Below, in pieces: positions 60,795-64,000 of a stretch of DNA of 64,000 bases. The notes under the pieces were generated by a model, which was not told the origin of the DNA, did not search any database, and saw only the letters and a list, made by a program, of their open reading frames with translations. A program made the position numbers and the translations under genes. The first letter of the stretch is position 1, and each line of letters starts with the position of its first letter. Origin of the DNA: Peptoniphilus ovalis (lineage in GTDB: Bacteria > Bacillota > Clostridia > Tissierellales > Peptoniphilaceae); assembly GCF_018919265.1 (NCBI RefSeq), contig NZ_JAHLQO010000001.1, positions 124,001-188,000 on the forward strand. Reading direction: 5' to 3'.

Positions 60795-60823
60795 ATCATA
60801 GCATCATAATTTTTAACTGTCAA
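60795..60823 (-). promoter_or_regulatory. Promoter of the T-box/MetE-like unit
   Basis: TTGACA (60818-60823) and TATGAT (60795-60800) are exactly 17 bp apart on the minus strand, about 7 bases before the T-box leader begins. Confidence 0.8.
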
Positions 60824-60848
60824 CACTTATTTCAAAATTTTTTTATTT

Positions 60849-61253
60849 TTAATTTAATTTTTTTAAAATTTCGTCAACTTTTTCATCTAAATCCATTAGA
60901 TTTTCTCTAATTTCTTTGATTTCTGAGTTGACCCTCAAATCAGTAAAAATATTGTCAAAAAATATATCAAAAAAATTATCCCAGCCTGTATCAGAAATTT
61001 CACTTTCAAAATTTATATCTACATCAGAAAGTTCTTCCTTAGCTACCATTAGTTTTGATTGTAATCTCTTTAAGTCGCTATTAATATCTTTTATTTTATT
61101 TCTTTTAACCATGCTTGTAAGCATTGAGTCCATAAAAATATCTGCAATGCCCCATCTCTTGGCGTTGTTAACTTTATCAAGAATATGTCCAATTTCTTCT
61201 TTGACATCTAAAAGTGCAGCTTTAGCTTCATTAATTTCTTTTAAATCGCTCAT
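60849..61253 (-). CDS. Uncharacterised helical protein
   Basis: 134 residues, not recognised. Two long heptad helices (about 1-30 and 50-80) flank a segment WGIADIFMDSMLTSM, and an aromatic stretch DTGWDNFFDIFFDNIFTDL near 90-108 is followed by a final helix. It has no signal or clear membrane span. The repeated form of helix, then DIF(M/F)D, then helix suggests an internal duplication. Starts at an ATG after TTGAGGTGAC; 60 bases after the antiporter gene. Confidence 0.65.
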   Translation of the reverse strand: MSDLKEINEAKAALLDVKEEIGHILDKVNNAKRWGIADIFMDSMLTSMVKRNKIKDINSDLKRLQSKLMVAKEELSDVDINFESEISDTGWDNFFDIFFDNIFTDLRVNSEIKEIRENLMDLDEKVDEILKKLN

Positions 61254-61289
61254 ATTGTCACCTCAACTTATCTTTACCCAAATTATAAA

Positions 61290-61313
61290 AATAAAAGACT
61301 GCAAGAGCAGTCT
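61290..61313 (-). terminator. Terminator of the antiporter gene
   Basis: AGACTGC (61296-61302) pairs with GCAGTCT (61307-61313), followed on the minus strand by TTTATTTTT. Confidence 0.8.
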
Positions 61314-61315
61314 AA

Positions 61316-62917
61316 TTATTCTGGATCAGCTATTTCATTTATTTCTTTTGAAATGACAGCCCTATCTCCAGGATTTAAAATTGTATTTCCCCTAGGAACT
61401 ATAATGTCACCATTAGGTTTTTGAATCATTATTATAAGTTCATCTTCATCAATGTCAATATCTTTAACTTCTTTATTAGACCATTTATGATTTTCGCCGA
61501 TTTTTATTTCAAGTAAATCTTGACCAGTCTTGTCAAAATAGGCTTCTCCACCAATTACAATTGTGTCCCCATCGTGTAAAACAGTGTTTCCTCTTGGGAC
61601 AATTGATTTATTGTCTCTTTCGATTTTTGCAATAATGACATTAAAGGCAATTTGAATCTCGGAAATTTTTTTGTCGACCCATGGTGATGCCTTTGTTACA
61701 GTTGTCTTAATAAATTCAATTGCAGTTTTGTCTGAATAATAATTAAATGTCCTTAAAACTGAATCATTTGGATCAAACATATCCAGTTTTTTAGTTGCAA
61801 AGGGAAGTATTGTCCCTTGAATTAATAATGAGAATATACATATTACAAAGACTATGTGATAAACATCGATTGAAAGATTTGCTCCACTGTTTACAGCCAT
61901 AATTGCAAAGGCAATAGCTGCTGCTCCACGAAGTCCTGCAATTGAGATTAAAGCAAGCTGATTCTTTTTCATTTTAAAGGGCGCCATTAATCCAAAAACT
62001 GAAATTGGTCTTGCGATAAATAACATAAATAGCATAACTATTAGCCCAACTGGAAGTGCTTTTAAAATCATATTCACATCAGATAAAAGTCCCAATAGGA
62101 AGAACATTGCTATTTGAAAGATTGATGAAAGTCCGTCGTAGAAAAATACAACATCTCTTTTCTTTTCAAATTCGTGATTTCCTATGTAGATTCCAAGAAT
62201 GTAAAGTGCAAGGAAACCATTACCTCCCAGTGTTGATGTTATTGAATATGTCCCAAGCATAATAGTTGCTATAAATACTGAAAATAATCCGTCATCATCA
62301 AGGGATAAAATTTCTATTATCTTGAAAAATATTATTCCAAGTAAAAATCCTGCCGAAATTCCTATTACTACCTGCTTTAATACAAGTACTGGAACAGAAA
62401 TATCAGTGCCCATAATAAGCGATAAGAAAACCATTGTCATAGTATAAGCAGTAGGGTCGTTGGAACCACTTTCAATTTCAAGAAGTGGTGCTGTGGAATA
62501 TTTTAAGTTTAAATTTTTTGAAACTAGTATTCCCGATACAGATGCATAATCAGTTGATGCAACAACTGAACCAAGTAGCATTGATTCTAATAGGCTAAAT
62601 TTTAAAATAAAATAGCAAAATCCTCCAGTTATAAACGCAGTTAGCACAACTCCAAGTGATGCCAAAACTATTGCCTCTTTGGCAGTAGGCTTTGCCATAT
62701 TCCAATTTGTACCAAATCCGCCGTAAAACATAATAATCATAAGTGCAACTGTTGCGATTTGTTCTGCTATGTGAAAATCATTAAAATTTATTCCCATAGC
62801 TGAAAATACTACTCCCAAAAATAAGAATAATAACAGCGATGGAAGTCCTGATCTATTAGATACATTTGTTGCTATAATTGCTAAAAATAATACCACTGTA
62901 ATAATTAATAAATTCAT
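61316..62917 (-). CDS. Monovalent cation/proton antiporter with TrkA-C domains (NhaP2/CvrA-like)
   Basis: 533 residues. About 12 membrane helices (1-385) carry the CPA1 features ALMIIMFYGGFGTNW, SVVASTDYASVSGILV and ESGSNDPTAYTMTMVFLS near 150. The cytosolic part (about 390-533) has two TrkA-C-like units, each with a PRGNT(V/I)L.DGD-like ligand motif (VPRGNTVLHDGDTIVIGG, VPRGNTILNPGDRAVI). The start is the ATG at 62915-62917 after GGAGGAAAG. Family members exchange K+ or Na+ for H+; which ion is not evident. Confidence 0.93.
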   Translation of the reverse strand: MNLLIITVVLFLAIIATNVSNRSGLPSLLLFLFLGVVFSAMGINFNDFHIAEQIATVALMIIMFYGGFGTNWNMAKPTAKEAIVLASLGVVLTAFITGGFCYFILKFSLLESMLLGSVVASTDYASVSGILVSKNLNLKYSTAPLLEIESGSNDPTAYTMTMVFLSLIMGTDISVPVLVLKQVVIGISAGFLLGIIFFKIIEILSLDDDGLFSVFIATIMLGTYSITSTLGGNGFLALYILGIYIGNHEFEKKRDVVFFYDGLSSIFQIAMFFLLGLLSDVNMILKALPVGLIVMLFMLFIARPISVFGLMAPFKMKKNQLALISIAGLRGAAAIAFAIMAVNSGANLSIDVYHIVFVICIFSLLIQGTILPFATKKLDMFDPNDSVLRTFNYYSDKTAIEFIKTTVTKASPWVDKKISEIQIAFNVIIAKIERDNKSIVPRGNTVLHDGDTIVIGGEAYFDKTGQDLLEIKIGENHKWSNKEVKDIDIDEDELIIMIQKPNGDIIVPRGNTILNPGDRAVISKEINEIADPE

Positions 62918-62941
62918 GCTTTCCTCCAATCCTATTTATTT

Positions 62942-62973
62942 TTAAAAAAAAGAGCCGCAAGTAGCTGCAGCTC
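62942..62973 (-). terminator. Terminator of the aminotransferase/membrane-protein pair
   Basis: GAGCCGCA (62952-62959) and TGCAGCTC (62966-62973) pair (one G-U on the minus strand), followed by a long T-run. Confidence 0.82.
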
Positions 62974-63011
62974 CTTTAAACAATTATATCATACTTTTTA
63001 AATATAAATCA

Positions 63012-63293
63012 CTAAATTCTATTTGCTGATCTAAAAACAACAAAAAGTACAGACATTAATGCATAAAAAATTAATAAAACTACAATAAGAGATTTGTTCT
63101 TATCAATGATTGCCATTATTAGAGAAAGTACTGCCACTAAAATTATTAAAACAATTTGGATTTGTCTTAAATAAAGATTAATTGAGCCCTCACTTGTCTT
63201 AATATATTGATTTGCAAGAACTGTAATCATTATAAGTGTGACAATTCCAATTATAACTTTTTCTAAAATCTTCTTTATCTTTTCTTTATTCAT
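63012..63293 (-). CDS. Small membrane protein of unknown function
   Basis: 93 residues with three hydrophobic segments (about 11-28, 45-61, 68-86) separated by short basic or polar loops; not recognised. Its ATG overlaps the stop of the aminotransferase gene (ATGA), so the two are co-translated, and a terminator follows. Confidence 0.65.
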   Translation of the reverse strand: MNKEKIKKILEKVIIGIVTLIMITVLANQYIKTSEGSINLYLRQIQIVLIILVAVLSLIMAIIDKNKSLIVVLLIFYALMSVLFVVFRSANRI

Positions 63294-64000
63294 AGGCTAT
63301 TATACGCCTCTAATCCAAGTCTTAAAATTTTCATACTTCTTCTTATGGCATCTTCATTTAATACAAAGGCAATTCTAACCATTTGCTTGCCATCTTCAGC
63401 GTCTTTAAAAAATCCACTTGCCGGCGCAAACATTACAGTTTCTCCATCTACGTCAAACTCTTCTAAAATCCATTTTGCAAACTTTTCAGTATCATCAACT
63501 GGAAGCTTTGGCATTACATAAAAGGCTCCCTTTGGTTTTTTTACAGTGACACCAGGGATTGCTATTAATTCTTCGTAGATTACATCTCTTCTTCTTTGAT
63601 ATTCTTTGTTTACAGTTTCAAAGTAATCTTTGTCTATTCCGTAAAGTTTTGAAGCTGCAAGTTGTTCAATAGTAGGAGCTGCAAGTCTACAGTTGCATAA
63701 TTTATTAATTCCATCTAAAAATTCTTTATTCTTTGATGCCACAGATCCAACTCTTGCACCACAAGCTCCAAATCTCTTTGAGATTGAATCGATTAAAATT
63801 AAATTTTCTTCAATTCCATCGATTTCTCCAAAAGAAGTGTAGTCGTTGTCGTCATAGATAAATTCTCTATAAACTTCATCTGCCACAATGTATAGATTGT
63901 GTCTTTTTGCAACATTCACAATTCTTTCGATTTCTTCTCTTGAATAAAGAGCTCCCGTTGGATTTGTAGGATTAGAAAGAAGTATTGCTACTGTATTATC
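63290..64000 (-). CDS. Class I/II aminotransferase (partial, N-terminus beyond right edge)
   Basis: A PLP-dependent fold-type I enzyme; 236 codons of the C-terminal part are visible and the frame is open to the window's end. Seen: LLSNPTNPTGALYS (Asn contacting PLP), IVADEVYREFIYDD (Asp for the pyridine nitrogen), DSISKRFGACGARVGS (PLP Lys in SISKRF) and MVRIAFVLNEDAI (substrate carboxylate Arg). Closest in pattern to aspartate/aromatic aminotransferases (AspC-like); substrate unclear. Confidence 0.92.
   Translation of the reverse strand, partial: DNTVAILLSNPTNPTGALYSREEIERIVNVAKRHNLYIVADEVYREFIYDDNDYTSFGEIDGIEENLILIDSISKRFGACGARVGSVASKNKEFLDGINKLCNCRLAAPTIEQLAASKLYGIDKDYFETVNKEYQRRRDVIYEELIAIPGVTVKKPKGAFYVMPKLPVDDTEKFAKWILEEFDVDGETVMFAPASGFFKDAEDGKQMVRIAFVLNEDAIRRSMKILRLGLEAYNSL

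Overview
The window is AT-rich, Gram-positive chromosomal DNA. Gene content suggests an anaerobic Firmicute of the Tissierellia (Peptoniphilus/Anaerococcus-like). The supporting signs are a type III glutamine synthetase, catabolic glutamate dehydrogenase, rubredoxin, two thioredoxin-reductase homologues, secreted copper-amine-oxidase-N-like surface proteins, a T-box leader and strong GGAGG-type ribosome sites. This placement is inference; there is no rRNA, tRNA, CRISPR array or transposase here. Most genes lie on the minus strand.

Layout. 1-7.5 kb: type III glutamine synthetase (cut by the left edge) behind a promoter and a terminator-like hairpin, a two-component system, YihY, ComF, RecD2 and an anti-sigma-like ATPase. 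7.6-15.5 kb: rubredoxin, glutamate dehydrogenase, YitT, thioredoxin reductase, a membrane protein, GNAT, a hotdog thioesterase, DNA polymerase IV and a HAD phosphatase. 16.3-21.3 kb: a tightly overlapping four-gene operon encoding a membrane MutS-like ATPase, a histidine phosphatase, a second TrxB-like flavoprotein and an arylsulfotransferase-like propeller fused to thioredoxin. This is the best candidate for an undescribed system. 21.4-27 kb: 2-hydroxyacid dehydrogenase, a MATE exporter, and an atypical P-type ATPase with a small partner. 27.4-32.9 kb: two paralogous tyrosine-rich secreted proteins and a third secreted-protein gene broken by an in-frame stop. 33.1-39.7 kb: a complete pstS-C-A-B-phoU-phoB-phoR phosphate locus with 11-bp-phased Pho-box-like repeats. 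40-48 kb: an MFS protein, a stand-alone GcvT-like protein, and a giant coiled-coil FtsX-type ABC exporter with a divergent TetR regulator. 48-50.8 kb: a four-part sulfur-transfer flavoprotein fusion (CoA-disulfide reductase, rhodanese, TusA, DsrE) under an ArsR repressor with clear operators. 50.8-57.3 kb: smpB, rnr, ddl, a membrane-anchored murF, a hydrolase and a coiled-coil protein in one run. 57.4-64 kb: glutaredoxin, a HAAS-type membrane protein, a MetE-like enzyme behind a methionine T-box, a K+/H+-type antiporter, and an aminotransferase cut by the right edge.

A second theme is non-coding. Several 300-800 bp gaps in an otherwise compact map carry a dispersed repeat family built on GGGAC(A/T)GTCCC and GGACAGCCC. 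Two of these gaps also hold a ~175-190 bp structured element whose stems differ in sequence but keep their pairing.

Thiol and sulfur chemistry recurs (rubredoxin, TrxB, TrxB2 with ASST-Trx, glutaredoxin, CoADR-Rhd-TusA-DsrE, MetE-like), which fits an oxygen-sensitive peptide/amino-acid fermenter.
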